Shown here piece by piece: positions 1-9,484 of a stretch of 64,000 bases of DNA; within the stretch, counting starts at the first letter, position 1, and every line of letters begins with the position of its first letter. The stretch spans positions 496,001 through 560,000 of the forward strand of contig JAXGRD010000001.1 in the NCBI GenBank assembly GCA_040766105.1, read 5' to 3'. Source of the stretch: JAXGRD01 sp040766105. Its GTDB lineage: Bacteria > Bacillota > Clostridia > Peptostreptococcales > Anaerovoracaceae. The notes beneath the pieces were generated by a model. It was not told the DNA's origin. It did no database searches and worked only from the letters and a program-made list of their open reading frames with translations. A program made the position numbers and the translations under genes.

Positions 1-2
1 CC

Positions 3-188
3 TATGCTCCGGAGTTTCTCGAGTTTGCCCAATACAATGCAGAGTTGATTGATGCTCGAACCACACATGTCGCCGGGAGTAATATCATTTTGGAGAACCT
101 GGTCTCAGGGAAATGGGAAGAACAGTTTTTGGTTCTTGAGCCGGGTGAAATAATGACGGAAGAGGATATTCTGCCGTCATTCATCTAG
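3..188 (+). CDS. C-terminal part of an unrecognised protein (5' truncated)
   Basis: An open frame enters from the left edge and ends at a TAG at 186-188, giving 61 residues that end in DILPSFI. It is acidic, without membrane segments or a motif I can name. The gene starts outside the window, so neither its length nor its function can be judged. It is followed by 373 bases without another gene, so it is probably the last gene of its unit. The opposite-strand frame over the same bases has no start signal and looks like a shadow. Confidence 0.5.
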   Translation, partial: YAPEFLEFAQYNAELIDARTTHVAGSNIILENLVSGKWEEQFLVLEPGEIMTEEDILPSFI

Positions 189-516
189 ACTATTCATTCG
201 TGACAGCTGCATTCCGAGAATTCCCTTTTAGGCATCAAGATTTCTGGAATTTTTCTGGAATTATACGTGATACGATGCGGGTTCTGGAATTTTGAGAAGA
301 GCATTCCTTAGTGTTGAGCGGTGCGTAATGCTCAAAGAATTTACAACGTGCAAATTCATGGGTTTTCATTAAAAGGCCATTTTTTGATTTTCTAGAAAAA
401 GTGTTCGTAGAGAGTGTTTTCTGGAAAATAGCCGGAACATGACTTCCAGATTCTCGGCAATCAAACCTTTGTGTTTGAAGAGATGGGAAACTGGTGGCAA
501 AGCACGAATTTTTCTG
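189..516. other. Non-coding stretch before the tRNA gene
   Basis: No coding frame with a ribosome binding site is seen here. The stretch holds three copies of the 10-mer TTCTGGAATT at 242-251, 253-262 and 282-291, and a long-loop inverted repeat GAGCATT (299-305) / AATGCTC (327-333). There is no convincing hairpin plus T-run to end the upstream gene. Confidence 0.5.
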
Positions 517-545
517 TTGACAACATATTTTTAAAATGGTAAAGT
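517..545 (+). promoter_or_regulatory. Sigma-A type promoter of the tRNA-Lys gene
   Basis: TTGACA at 517-522 and TAAAGT at 540-545 are separated by 17 bases. The predicted start is about 10 bases ahead of the mature tRNA 5' end at 562, as expected for a short precursor. Confidence 0.7.
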
Positions 546-561
546 AATTAACGTGCCATAT

Positions 562-637
562 GCACCATTAGCTCAGCCGGCAGAGCACCTGACTCTTAAT
601 CAGGGTGTCCACGGTTCGATCCCGTGATGGTGTACCA
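562..637 (+). tRNA. tRNA-Lys (anticodon CTT)
   Basis: A complete 76-base cloverleaf is visible. The acceptor stem pairs 562-568 with 627-633 (seven pairs, one G-U). The D-arm is GCTC...GAGC, and the anticodon stem CCTGA/TCAGG (588-592, 600-604) carries the loop CTCTTAA with anticodon CTT at 595-597. The T-arm loop contains TTCGATC. The CCA end is encoded at 635-637. It stands alone with its own promoter and terminator. Confidence 0.97.
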
Positions 638-638
638 A

Positions 639-674
639 AAAAGCTCTTGTAAGCGATTGCTTGCAGGAGCTTTT
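639..674 (+). terminator. Rho-independent terminator of tRNA-Lys
   Basis: A 16-bp stem with only G-U deviations (639-654 with 659-674) closes a GATT loop; its 3' arm ends in TTTT followed by a pyrimidine-rich stretch. It starts two bases after the CCA end. The LysR gene converges from the other side and ends at 681, so the same hairpin may stop that transcript as well. Confidence 0.85.
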
Positions 675-680
675 CTCTTA

Positions 681-1574
681 TTAAAGCACTGTACTTCTAC
701 ATGGAACATCTCTGTCGTCCAAGTATTCCAAGAACTTTTTTGATGCAAGGGAAAGACTATTTTTGTTCTTCATTGCAATACCAATGGTGCGATAGGCCGG
801 TGTATCCAGGGGCTTAATTACTAGATCATAGGAAATTCTCTGCAGGATAAGCTGGGGAAGAATGGCGATGGCTAAGCCTTTTTCCACCATTGACATGACG
901 GCATAATCGTCCCAGGTTGTAAACTTTGGATTCAACTTTAAATTATGCCTACGAAATATCTCTGATATTTCCGCCTTCGCTCCTTTTTCCAAGAGCATAA
1001 ATGGATAATCGGTCAATGCTTTTACGGGGAAGGTCTTCTCGTTAGCGAGGGGGTGGTTTTTGGAAAGAACGACCATTTGTTGATCTTGTGCAACTTCTAT
1101 GGTATCGAATTCTGTCTTTGTTGGAAGTCTAAGAAAGCCAAAATCGATGCGGCCTTCCGATATCCAGTTCTCTATCTCCGTATAATCTCCTAGTAGCAAT
1201 TCATAGTCAATGCCCGGATAATCCTTCTGAAAGGAGCAGATAATATTTGGAAGCCAATGGGTTGCAACGCTGGAAAATGTGCCGATTCGTATGATCCCGG
1301 TCTGGAGCCCATTCATTTCATTGATTTTATACTGCATCTTCTCAAATTCACGGCAGACAGATTGCACATAGGGGAGGAGCTTCATCCCTTCGGAGGTCAA
1401 GGTTACCCCATGCTTTCCCCTCTCCATTAAAACTGCGCCACAGGACTTTTCCAAATCGCTGATCATTCGACTGATACCCGATTGGGAGTAGGAAAGGGCA
1501 TTTGAAGCTTCGGATAGGCTGCCGCATTCAATCGTCTTGAGAAACGCCTTATATTTCGTAATGTTGTGTTCCAT
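681..1574 (-). CDS. LysR-family transcriptional regulator
   Basis: A 297-residue protein of the usual LysR length. Residues about 1-65 form the winged helix-turn-helix (SLSEASNALSYSQSGISRMI is the recognition region). The remainder is the two-lobed effector-binding domain with the typical IRIGTFSSVATHWLP start. An AAGGA ribosome binding site lies 6-7 bases ahead of the start. It is transcribed divergently from the EamA-type transporter gene at 1686; in this family that arrangement usually means it controls the neighbour. The transporter is now broken by an insertion sequence, so this regulator may have lost its target. Effector unknown. Confidence 0.92.
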   Translation of the reverse strand: MEHNITKYKAFLKTIECGSLSEASNALSYSQSGISRMISDLEKSCGAVLMERGKHGVTLTSEGMKLLPYVQSVCREFEKMQYKINEMNGLQTGIIRIGTFSSVATHWLPNIICSFQKDYPGIDYELLLGDYTEIENWISEGRIDFGFLRLPTKTEFDTIEVAQDQQMVVLSKNHPLANEKTFPVKALTDYPFMLLEKGAKAEISEIFRRHNLKLNPKFTTWDDYAVMSMVEKGLAIAILPQLILQRISYDLVIKPLDTPAYRTIGIAMKNKNSLSLASKKFLEYLDDRDVPCRSTVL

Positions 1575-1975
1575 GAATCTTCCTTATATCTGAAATTGTA
1601 ATAATCAATATGATATAATCTCACTTTTATCATCTATATCCCACATGATAAACTAAATCAAAATATCTTGCAAGAGGACGCGAAAATGAATCCTTCATTG
1701 TTAAAATATGTGATTGCCCTTGTGCTTTATGGGAGCAACGGTATTATTGCCAGCTTAATTCAAATGAACAGCTATGAAATTGTCATGTTTCGCATGTTTA
1801 TTGGTGCTTCATTCTTGGTATGCATCTTTCTGATTTCCGGCAGAAAATTTACATTCTACAAAAAGAAAAAATCATTTCTCTTCTTGACCCTATCGGGATT
1901 TGCAATGGGTATCAGCAGTGTCCTCGTCTTTGAAGCTTACAATCACATCGGCGTCGGCTTGGCGACACTAGGTTA

Positions 1976-3534
1976 TTTGAGTTTCCGCATTTCAGTTTGC
2001 TTGCAAAGTCTTTGATGAATCTCCAAGAAAAATATCCAAATAATCATTGAAAATAAAAGGAATCCAACCCAGTTTTGTGGTAGGATTTAAGTGAAACCAT
2101 AACTCCTACTAAACAAAAAAGAAAGGACTCCTTATGACTCACTTTACCACAAATACGCAGATGGCGAAACGGGAAATTATCACTTTTACCAATAAACTTT
2201 CTCAAGGCATGACAAGACCGGAAAAGAAGTTCACTGCAGATATGACATATGGCATCCTTCACTCTCAAAGTGTCCTCTTATCGGATATTGCAACTTCGCT
2301 TAAAGAACCCATCCGTAAGAAAAATCTCATTGATCGCCTCAGCAGAAACCTTGTAAGCAACATCCGATTTTCTAAGAAAAATTACGATGCTGTCATCCGG
2401 CATATGATTCCGCAAGACCCTATCGTGCTGGTGGATGATACAGATATTGTGAAGCCCTTCGGAGAAAAGTTTGAAGCCTTAGGGCTTGTGAAGGATGGCT
2501 CTTCTAAAAATGATATCTACGAGAAAGGATACCATGTCACAGAAATGGTGGTGCTTTCTAAGGAGCATCAGCCCATTAGTCTCTTCTCCCATATCCATTC
2601 TTCGTCAGAAAAAAACTATTCATCGGCCAATACCGTCACAAAGAAGGGCATCCAAGAAGTGGCAGCTCGCCTAGGAGGAAACCCCACCTTTGTCTTAGAC
2701 CGTGGCTATGATCAAAATGCCCTTCTGCGACTCATGTATGAACTGGAGCAAACCTTTATCCTCAGGATTAAGAGAAATCGAAAGATTCTCCATAAAGGCA
2801 AGTGGCTTTCTGCGGACACACTTTGCGCTTCAAGGAAGGGAAAGCTTCGTACACAAGTGATGATTCAAGGAGAATGGAAAACCGTATACCTTTCCCATCT
2901 TAATGTACAGATTACAGCATCTAGAAAGAACATTTATCTTGTCTTGGTGTATGGGATTGGGGAACATCCCATGATGCTGGCAACAAACAGACCTCTGAAA
3001 GGCAAGGATGATGTGGTGAAAGTCACAAGGGATTATCTTTCCAGATGGCGAATTGAAGAATATTTCCGGTTCAAAAAACAAGGATTCGGATTTGAAAACA
3101 TGCGAGTACGAAGCATACGAGCCATGAACTGCTTGAATACACTTCTTACGTATGCCATCACCTTTCTGGCTTTGATTAAGCATAAGAAGCACACCCACAA
3201 ATTGAAAGTCTGCGTAATGGAACACGCTGACCCCTTACGCAAAAATGTACTCTTCTACTACTACCAGATGGCAAAAGGCATAAACATTGTCCTCTCTCAC
3301 GCAAGGACCGGGATTAAGAAATACTACAAAACATTGCGAGAGCGAGACCCTCAAGTATCTTTCCGCTTCCTCTGCTGAAGGGCATATTCATCCATGTAAA
3401 GTTGCCCCACTTACGTGAGGCAGTTTTGGCATGTTCATTTTCATGGATACCGAGGCAGATTCCAATATCTCTCCGTTTTGTATCCGGTTCATATCACAAA
3501 AAATATTCTGCTTGGCTATTTGCGGAAACTCAAA
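1976..3534 (+). mobile_element. IS4-family insertion sequence, complete (1559 bp)
   Basis: The element is bounded by perfect 14-bp inverted repeats: TTTGAGTTTCCGCA at 1976-1989 and its complement at 3521-3534. It is flanked by the direct repeat CTAGGTTA (1968-1975 and 3535-3542), the target duplication. It contains one transposase gene on the plus strand. Intact ends, an intact transposase and a perfect duplication point to a recent insertion that may still be mobile. A shared A next to the duplication makes an 8- or 9-bp count ambiguous. Confidence 0.95.
2134..3378 (+). CDS. IS4-family DDE transposase
   Basis: A 414-residue transposase. The catalytic acidic residues are visible: the VDDTDIVKP block (D101/D102), FVLDRGYD (D189), and E308 inside the IS4 signature Y-x2-R-x3-E-x6-K (Y301, R304, E308, K315 in YLSRWRIEEYFRFKK). 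AAAGGA lies 8-9 bases ahead of the ATG. It occupies nearly all of the element between its inverted repeats and shows no frameshift, so it is probably active. It lies in the same direction as the disrupted carrier gene. Confidence 0.95.
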   Translation: MTHFTTNTQMAKREIITFTNKLSQGMTRPEKKFTADMTYGILHSQSVLLSDIATSLKEPIRKKNLIDRLSRNLVSNIRFSKKNYDAVIRHMIPQDPIVLVDDTDIVKPFGEKFEALGLVKDGSSKNDIYEKGYHVTEMVVLSKEHQPISLFSHIHSSSEKNYSSANTVTKKGIQEVAARLGGNPTFVLDRGYDQNALLRLMYELEQTFILRIKRNRKILHKGKWLSADTLCASRKGKLRTQVMIQGEWKTVYLSHLNVQITASRKNIYLVLVYGIGEHPMMLATNRPLKGKDDVVKVTRDYLSRWRIEEYFRFKKQGFGFENMRVRSIRAMNCLNTLLTYAITFLALIKHKKHTHKLKVCVMEHADPLRKNVLFYYYQMAKGINIVLSHARTGIKKYYKTLRERDPQVSFRFLC

Positions 3535-4154
3535 CTAGGTTACTATTGCGGGCCTGTCTTTGTTATGGCAGCATCTCCGTTATTGTTCCAGGAACGGTTC
3601 ACCACGCAAAAAACCATGAGCTTTCTTGCGGTTCTTATTGGAATTGTCTTTGCGAACAGTCAGGCATTTTATGAACCACACACGGCATTTGGTATTTTTT
3701 GTGCTTTGATGTCTGCGGTTGTCTTTGCCTTGATGATTATCTTCAACAAAAAAGCTGTAGAAATTAAGGATCTTGAGAATCCGACGATTCAATTGTGCGG
3801 TGCTTTTCTTTCTGTCTTTTTGTTTGTCATCTGGAAACAAGGATGGCAGTTCTCTATGGTGTCATCCGACATAGGACCACTCATCTTCCTCGGGCTGATC
3901 AACACAGGGGTTGGAGGCTACTTATTTTTCTCGACCATTGGGAAGATAAAGGTACAAACGGTAGCAATTGTAGGGTATTTGGAGCCTCTTTCCGCCATCG
4001 TCCTTTCCTTTGTTTTTTTACAAGAGACCTTCCAGCCTCTGCAGATTTTGGGCGCCATCTTTATTATTGGTGGTGCCATCGGCGCCGAATTCCATTTTTC
4101 CAAGAAAGCAAAGGAAACTCTTTAAAGGTTGATATCCTGTTTCAACGCAAATCA

Positions 4155-4183
4155 TTGCATATAAAGGTTGATTATTGTATAAT
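4155..4183 (+). promoter_or_regulatory. Promoter of the long 4245-16517 gene run
   Basis: TTGCAT at 4155-4160 and a perfect TATAAT at 4178-4183 with a 17-base spacer. A transcript would begin near 4190, about 55 bases ahead of the first gene. No other equally good promoter was noticed before 16517, so it may serve the whole run. Confidence 0.65.
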
Positions 4184-4244
4184 AATTGGGAGTTTACGCA
4201 TTTTTCGTTCATTATCTTCTCAATAAAACAGGAGAACAGGAATC

Positions 4245-4616
4245 ATGGAAATATACAACTTGAGTACAGGAGCGATTACAGCAGTAGGGGTTAGCCTATT
4301 GGTTATTTTTAGTATTGTGGCACTCATTATTTGGAACAACAAAGCCAAGGAACAGGTCAATGCTCTCAAGAGCATCGATGCCAAGATACAGGAAGGTGCC
4401 TTGGAGACGCCGGAACCTGAGGTGGTTGTGGAAATCACAACGGAATGTGAACCTGAGGAAGAATCGGAAGTTGTCCCTGTGCCGGAACCGGAAATTGCCT
4501 TTGCAAAAGAAAAGGAAGAAGAGCCGGAGCCGGAAGTTATGGAGAATAATTACAACGTTGGCAAGAGTGGAAGAGTTTACTCTAAGAATGAATTGCTTGA
4601 GTTGATCAGAAGTTAA
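4245..4616 (+). CDS. Small membrane-anchored acidic protein, function unknown
   Basis: A 123-residue protein with one N-terminal membrane segment (about residues 8-30, TAVGVSLLVIFSIVALIIW), a short basic stretch, then a very acidic Glu/Pro/Val-rich tail (repeats like EPEVVVEI, VPEPEIAF, EEEPEPEV) and a small C-terminal module containing GRVYSKNELLELIRS. CAGGAG precedes the ATG. The Pro-Glu-rich tail resembles the linker of the next gene's product, 14 bases downstream, suggesting the two work together at the membrane. I do not recognise a family. Confidence 0.8.
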   Translation: MEIYNLSTGAITAVGVSLLVIFSIVALIIWNNKAKEQVNALKSIDAKIQEGALETPEPEVVVEITTECEPEEESEVVPVPEPEIAFAKEKEEEPEPEVMENNYNVGKSGRVYSKNELLELIRS

Positions 4617-4630
4617 AATGGAGGAAGCGT

Positions 4631-6529
4631 ATGTTTTGTAGTAATTGTGGGAATCCCTTATCTAGCACTGACAAGTTCTGCAGCAATTGCGGGACACCGG
4701 TTGAACGAGAAGAAAAGCCGGAGGACACGATGTTCAAGAGTGAGGAGCCGGGAAACCTACAGGAAGAGAACGAAGAAATAAAGTTGGAGCCTCCTTCGGA
4801 GAAGTTCGACTGGAATGTCCATACCTTTCCGGGTACCGAGCCGCATCCAACGGAGGATATTAACTTCGACTGGCATATGGGTGACGATGACTTCCAAAGG
4901 GAACCGAAGGGAGAAGAAATCGCCTTTGCGCCGGAGCCGCCAAAAGTCCGCAGTACCGAAACTCGGTTGGAAGGATTTGACGCTCCGACCTTTCTGAAAA
5001 AGGAAGAACCGGTTGTGAAGGAAGAGCCGGAGTTGCCGGCTGTACCGGCAGAGCCTGAAGCGCCGAACGTACCGGAAAAGCCTGAGGCACCGAAAGAACC
5101 CGAGACACCGGAACCGGCACCACCCATGGAAGAACGGAAAGCGGAATTTGCCGCACCGATCTTTGTAGGTGTAGGCCCCAAACTGGAAGCTGCTCCCAAA
5201 CAGGAAGAAGCCCCTCAGGAAGAGATTGAAGAATACACTGGTTGGACATTTGAAGACCAAGCACCGCCGCAAGAAAATGTGGTAGGACCAAAGCTGTGGA
5301 CGCCGTCGGCACCGGTAATCGAGCCAATGCCGGATCCGGAAGAAGAAAAGGTGATTCAGGGTGAAGAACTGGAGCGAGAACTTTTTGAAAACATTGAGGC
5401 GCCCTCCAACCCCACCTTGGCACGACAGACTGCCAAGATTGACAAGTTCTACACCTTTAATAAAAAGAACGAAGAATTTCAGAAGCTTCTGGATCAAGAA
5501 TACGAAAAGTTCAAGGGAGACAGAGGAGAGCAAGGGGAGACCTTTGGCAGTGATGTGGAAACCTTGCGTCAAGACCTAGACAGCCGAGAGGAGGAAGTCC
5601 ATGAAATCTATGGGACAAGTCAGGTAGAGGAAATGGCAAAGGCCAGGGAACTGTTCTTTGCAGAAGATATCGATCCGGAAGACTTGGGATCCGCAGAGAA
5701 AGTAGAGAAGCCAAAAGAACCGGAAGAAATAAAGCCGGAAGAAGCAGAGCCCATCGCCGTTGCGGTAGCGCCACCGGTTGAAACACCGAAAAAGGAAAAA
5801 CCGGAACCGCAAGAAGAACAAACGGAAGATGAAAAGAACGTAGAGGCTTTCTGGAAAGAAGGGGAGCAGGCAGGAGAAGAGGTGGCGACCAAGGAGAAGA
5901 GCGGCAAAGCCGGAACCATCGCAATCGTGATTCTTTCTGTCATCTTGGCAGCATTGATCATCTTGTTGGCAATTCGATTCTTTGCACCGGAAAGTGCGGC
6001 ATCCAAGAAGATGGATGAAATCACAAACAATGTCTTCACCATATTCCAGGGAGGCGATAATACCGCAACCGCTTCAGATGGAGACAATGCGGTACCCATG
6101 GAAGACAAGACCGGATTGATTCAGCTGGAATTGGATAAGAACCAAGACGGCGTGATTGAGACCATAAGATACAACGCATCTCTGGCATGGGATGAGAATG
6201 CCACCTATGAAGACAGAGATATTACCGCTTCGGAGAAATTGACCGATAACAAATGGTATACCGATGCTGATGGGAAGGAACACTTCTACGATCGCAGCCT
6301 AGTAGGCACCATCATCGCCTATGTATCCAAGACAGCCGCGGACAACAACGAAGGAGATGCACTGAAGACCCTGGATATCGGAGAGTTCCGAGAGGGAAAG
6401 AACGGATATTATGTGTGGGCGGCAGAATATAAGGCAACAGAGGGACAGGCGGATACAGTGGAAAGAAAGATATATAAGGTCACTGTGAACCGTGAGACCA
6501 TGGAAGTCGAAGATAGTTATAGCTTGTAA
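4631..6529 (+). CDS. Zinc-ribbon membrane protein with long Pro/Glu linker
   Basis: A 632-residue protein. Residues 1-22 are a double-CxxC zinc ribbon (C3, C6, C17, C20). Residues about 30-430 are a low-complexity, Glu- and Pro-rich region (many EEPE/PEAP runs), probably unstructured. A single membrane segment follows near 430-450 (IAIVILSVILAALIILLAI), and the last 170 residues form a presumed extracytoplasmic domain containing LDKNQDGVIETIRYN, which resembles a calcium-loop-like DxNxDG stretch. GGAGG precedes the ATG. Domain order suggests cytoplasmic zinc ribbon and outside sensor or binding domain; the function is unknown. Confidence 0.85.
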   Translation: MFCSNCGNPLSSTDKFCSNCGTPVEREEKPEDTMFKSEEPGNLQEENEEIKLEPPSEKFDWNVHTFPGTEPHPTEDINFDWHMGDDDFQREPKGEEIAFAPEPPKVRSTETRLEGFDAPTFLKKEEPVVKEEPELPAVPAEPEAPNVPEKPEAPKEPETPEPAPPMEERKAEFAAPIFVGVGPKLEAAPKQEEAPQEEIEEYTGWTFEDQAPPQENVVGPKLWTPSAPVIEPMPDPEEEKVIQGEELERELFENIEAPSNPTLARQTAKIDKFYTFNKKNEEFQKLLDQEYEKFKGDRGEQGETFGSDVETLRQDLDSREEEVHEIYGTSQVEEMAKARELFFAEDIDPEDLGSAEKVEKPKEPEEIKPEEAEPIAVAVAPPVETPKKEKPEPQEEQTEDEKNVEAFWKEGEQAGEEVATKEKSGKAGTIAIVILSVILAALIILLAIRFFAPESAASKKMDEITNNVFTIFQGGDNTATASDGDNAVPMEDKTGLIQLELDKNQDGVIETIRYNASLAWDENATYEDRDITASEKLTDNKWYTDADGKEHFYDRSLVGTIIAYVSKTAADNNEGDALKTLDIGEFREGKNGYYVWAAEYKATEGQADTVERKIYKVTVNRETMEVEDSYSL

Positions 6530-6565
6530 GCAGTTTCTGTAGCAGGCACGTGTTAGGAGGAAAAA

Positions 6566-9463
6566 TTGGAAAATAAAAAGAAGAAGAAGGGAGTAGGACT
6601 CAGAGTCGGGCTGGTCATTGTACTGTTAGCCATCTTTGCGTTCTTTGCCCTCATCGGATTCATCACGGATTATCTCTGGTTCAAAGAACTGGGGTACGTG
6701 AGTGTATTCTTTAAACAGCTGTTTACGCAGCTGAAGATAGGAATCCCCACGTTCATTGTGGTAACCTTGCTTTCGTACCTGTATTTCAAGGTACTGAAGC
6801 GGAGCTATTACAAAAAGGTGGAGTCCAGAGATTTGGACGATTCCAAGAAGTCGGTCAATCTGATTTCTTGGGGAATGGCAGCCATTTTTGCAGGTATTGT
6901 GACGTACTTTGCAGTCACAAGGCTTTGGTTCGAAGCACTGCAATTTTCAAACAGCGTAGACTTCGACAAGAAGGATCCCATCTTCAATATGGATATATCC
7001 TTTTACACCTTTAAGTTGGAGTTTATCTCCCGAGTAAACGTGATATTAATCATGGTGCTGATTGTCTTCATCATCATGACATTGGTTTACTACTCCATCC
7101 TCATGGGGACGAGAAAGCCACAAATCTTTGAAGAGGTCAATTCCGGGACCACCGGGGGAGATCCTTTCCGAGAAGAAGACCGATTTGACGGAACCAGAAC
7201 AGAAGGACCCAGAGCCGGCAGCGGCGGAATGGGCGGAATCTTCGACATGTTCGGCGACGCCTTCGGGAAATTTTTCCAAGGAAACATCAACCGAACACCG
7301 GGACATGAGAAGAAAAAGCAGTTGGATGATGACAACATCAAGCAACTGTTTAACATCGCTTCCAGACAGCTGATTATCGTTGGCGTTATCTTCTTCCTCA
7401 TGATCAGTGTACACTTCTGGCTGAAGCAATATGGCTTGCTGTACATCAACACGGGATCCGTACATGGTGCAGGCTTTACAGATATGACCATTACACTTTG
7501 GGTCTACAGAATATTGATGGCTTTGGGCCTGGTTGGTGCCGTGGCAATGGTCATCGGGGTTCAGAAGAAGAGAGTGAAGCCCATCATCACCATCCCCGTA
7601 ATCATGATTATTGTGGGACTGATCGGTTCCGGTGCCGGCATGTTGGTACAGAACTTTGTGGTTTCTCCCGATGAAATCTCAAAGGAGAGCAAGTATTTGG
7701 AAAGAAACATCGAGTTTACCCAGTATGCATATAACTTGGACGAGGTTACCATTAAGCCATTCAGCGCTTCCAACAACCTTACCAGCCAAGATATCATTGA
7801 TAATGAGGCAACCATATCCAACATCAGAATCAACGACTATCTTCCCGCACAGAAGTTCTACAACCAGACACAGGCCATTCGTCAGTACTACACCTTCAAG
7901 GATGTAGACGTTGACAGATACATGGTCAACGGGAAGTATACACAGACATTCCTCTCAGCCAGAGAAATCGATGAAACAAAGATTAGCGACACCTGGTTGA
8001 ACAAGCATTTGAAGTACACCCACGGCTACGGTGTCACCCTTTCCCGCGTAGACAAGGTGACGGCCAGCGGACAGCCTGACATGCTCATTGACAGCATTCC
8101 ACCTATCTCCGATGTTGAAGAAATCCAGATTACGAGACCGGAAGTGTATTTCGGGGAGTTGACGGATAACTATATCGTCGTTGGCACAGATGAAGAGGAA
8201 TTCGATTATCCGCAAGGAAGCAGTAATAAATACGCTAAATATGAGGGTTCTGCAGGGATCAAGTTGAACCTCGCCAACAGATTCATGTTTGCTGTGAGAG
8301 AAAGAAGCTTGAAGCTCTTGGTGTCCTCCAACATTAGCGGAGACTCCAAAATTATCATCAACAGAAACATCATGAATCGTGTGAAGAAAATCATGCCTTA
8401 TCTGGATTACGATAAGGATCCTTACATGACCACGGTGGACGGTAAACTCTATTGGATTATTGACGCATATACCACAAGTGCCAAGTTCCCCTACTCGGAA
8501 CCTTACGGGGAAGAGCCCACAAACTACGTGAGAAACTCCGTCAAGGTTGTGGTGGATGCTTATAACGGCGACACCAACTTCTACATCGTCGATGAAACAG
8601 ATGCCATTGCAGCGACCTACCAGAAGATCTATCCCAAGCTTTTCAAGGACCAGGATGAAATGCCGGAAGGCATCAAGGCGCACATCCGTTATCCGGGCAC
8701 AATGCTGGAAATTCAGGCAGACGTCTATAGAAGATACCACATGGATGATGTAAAGGTGTTCTACCAAAACGAGGACCTTTGGGAAATCTCAAAGGAAATC
8801 TATGGCATTAAAGAACAGCCCATGACACCCAACTACTACATCATGAAACTACCCGGGGAAAAAGATGCGGAGTTTGTCAACTCCATACCTTATACGCCAA
8901 AGGACAAGAACAATATGACTGCCCTTTTGGTGGCGAGAAATGACGGGGACGATTATGGAGAGTTGGTACTGTATCAATTGCCAAAGAGCAAGATCATATA
9001 CGGTCCAATGCAGATAGAGGCCCAGATTGACCAAAGCACGGAGATATCCAAAGAGTTCTCCCTGTGGAAGTCTTCCGGATCCACCTACAGTCGAGGAAAT
9101 ATGTTCGTCATACCGGTGAATGATTCCCTCCTCTACGTGGAGCCGGTCTACCTTGAAGCTACGAATTCCAGTATACCTGAGGTTAAGAGAGTTATCGTAG
9201 CCTATGGAGAGCAAATTTCCTATCAACCTACATTGGCGGCGGCCCTGGATGCACTCTTTGGTGAGAACAGCGGTCAGCAGTCTACCGGAGGAGAGGGCAC
9301 CACGGAAGAACCGGAAAAGGGCGGAGAACTGACCCAGGCCGAGATCATCCAAAAGGCACAGACAGCATACGAAAACGCAACCAAGGCACAGCAAGAGGGC
9401 GACTGGGCGAAGTACGGACAGTACATGAGTGAGCTGGAAACCTATCTGAATCAGCTGGATTAG
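6566..9463 (+). CDS. UPF0182-family large membrane protein (TTG start)
   Basis: A 965-residue protein matching the UPF0182/COG1615 family in length and layout. There are about seven membrane segments in the first 380 residues (for example GLVIVLLAIFAFFALIGFI and VIMIIVGLIGSGAGMLV), then a large soluble domain with the family-like blocks RYMVNGKYTQTFLSAREI and YWIIDAYTTSAKFPYSEPY, then a Gln/Glu-rich C-terminal helix. No ATG fits: a perfect AGGAGG at 6555-6560 sits five bases ahead of TTG at 6566. The family is widespread in actinobacteria, cyanobacteria and clostridia and has no firmly established role. Confidence 0.92.
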   Translation: MENKKKKKGVGLRVGLVIVLLAIFAFFALIGFITDYLWFKELGYVSVFFKQLFTQLKIGIPTFIVVTLLSYLYFKVLKRSYYKKVESRDLDDSKKSVNLISWGMAAIFAGIVTYFAVTRLWFEALQFSNSVDFDKKDPIFNMDISFYTFKLEFISRVNVILIMVLIVFIIMTLVYYSILMGTRKPQIFEEVNSGTTGGDPFREEDRFDGTRTEGPRAGSGGMGGIFDMFGDAFGKFFQGNINRTPGHEKKKQLDDDNIKQLFNIASRQLIIVGVIFFLMISVHFWLKQYGLLYINTGSVHGAGFTDMTITLWVYRILMALGLVGAVAMVIGVQKKRVKPIITIPVIMIIVGLIGSGAGMLVQNFVVSPDEISKESKYLERNIEFTQYAYNLDEVTIKPFSASNNLTSQDIIDNEATISNIRINDYLPAQKFYNQTQAIRQYYTFKDVDVDRYMVNGKYTQTFLSAREIDETKISDTWLNKHLKYTHGYGVTLSRVDKVTASGQPDMLIDSIPPISDVEEIQITRPEVYFGELTDNYIVVGTDEEEFDYPQGSSNKYAKYEGSAGIKLNLANRFMFAVRERSLKLLVSSNISGDSKIIINRNIMNRVKKIMPYLDYDKDPYMTTVDGKLYWIIDAYTTSAKFPYSEPYGEEPTNYVRNSVKVVVDAYNGDTNFYIVDETDAIAATYQKIYPKLFKDQDEMPEGIKAHIRYPGTMLEIQADVYRRYHMDDVKVFYQNEDLWEISKEIYGIKEQPMTPNYYIMKLPGEKDAEFVNSIPYTPKDKNNMTALLVARNDGDDYGELVLYQLPKSKIIYGPMQIEAQIDQSTEISKEFSLWKSSGSTYSRGNMFVIPVNDSLLYVEPVYLEATNSSIPEVKRVIVAYGEQISYQPTLAAALDALFGENSGQQSTGGEGTTEEPEKGGELTQAEIIQKAQTAYENATKAQQEGDWAKYGQYMSELETYLNQLD

Positions 9464-9484
9464 TAAGAAAGGACCTAGCAGCCT

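Larger units (their letters stand above)
1686..4125 (+). pseudogene. EamA/DMT-family transporter gene, split by an insertion sequence
   Basis: The left part (1686-1975) encodes the first 96 residues of a drug/metabolite-type carrier with hydrophobic segments, ending in ATLGY. The right part resumes at 3535 in the same frame and runs to the stop at 4123-4125. Removing the element and one copy of the 8-bp duplication restores an uninterrupted frame of 290 residues with ten expected membrane segments, the usual EamA length. The start at 1686 is chosen because AGAGGA lies just upstream; a TTG at 1668 is in frame but poorly placed. In its present form no full carrier can be made. Substrate of the ancestral protein unknown. 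Confidence 0.93.

Noticed and set aside
562..637. tRNA-Lys as attachment site of an integrated element
   Set aside because: No integrase gene and no repeat of the tRNA 3' end were noticed in the window; the nearby insertion sequence has its own unrelated target duplication.
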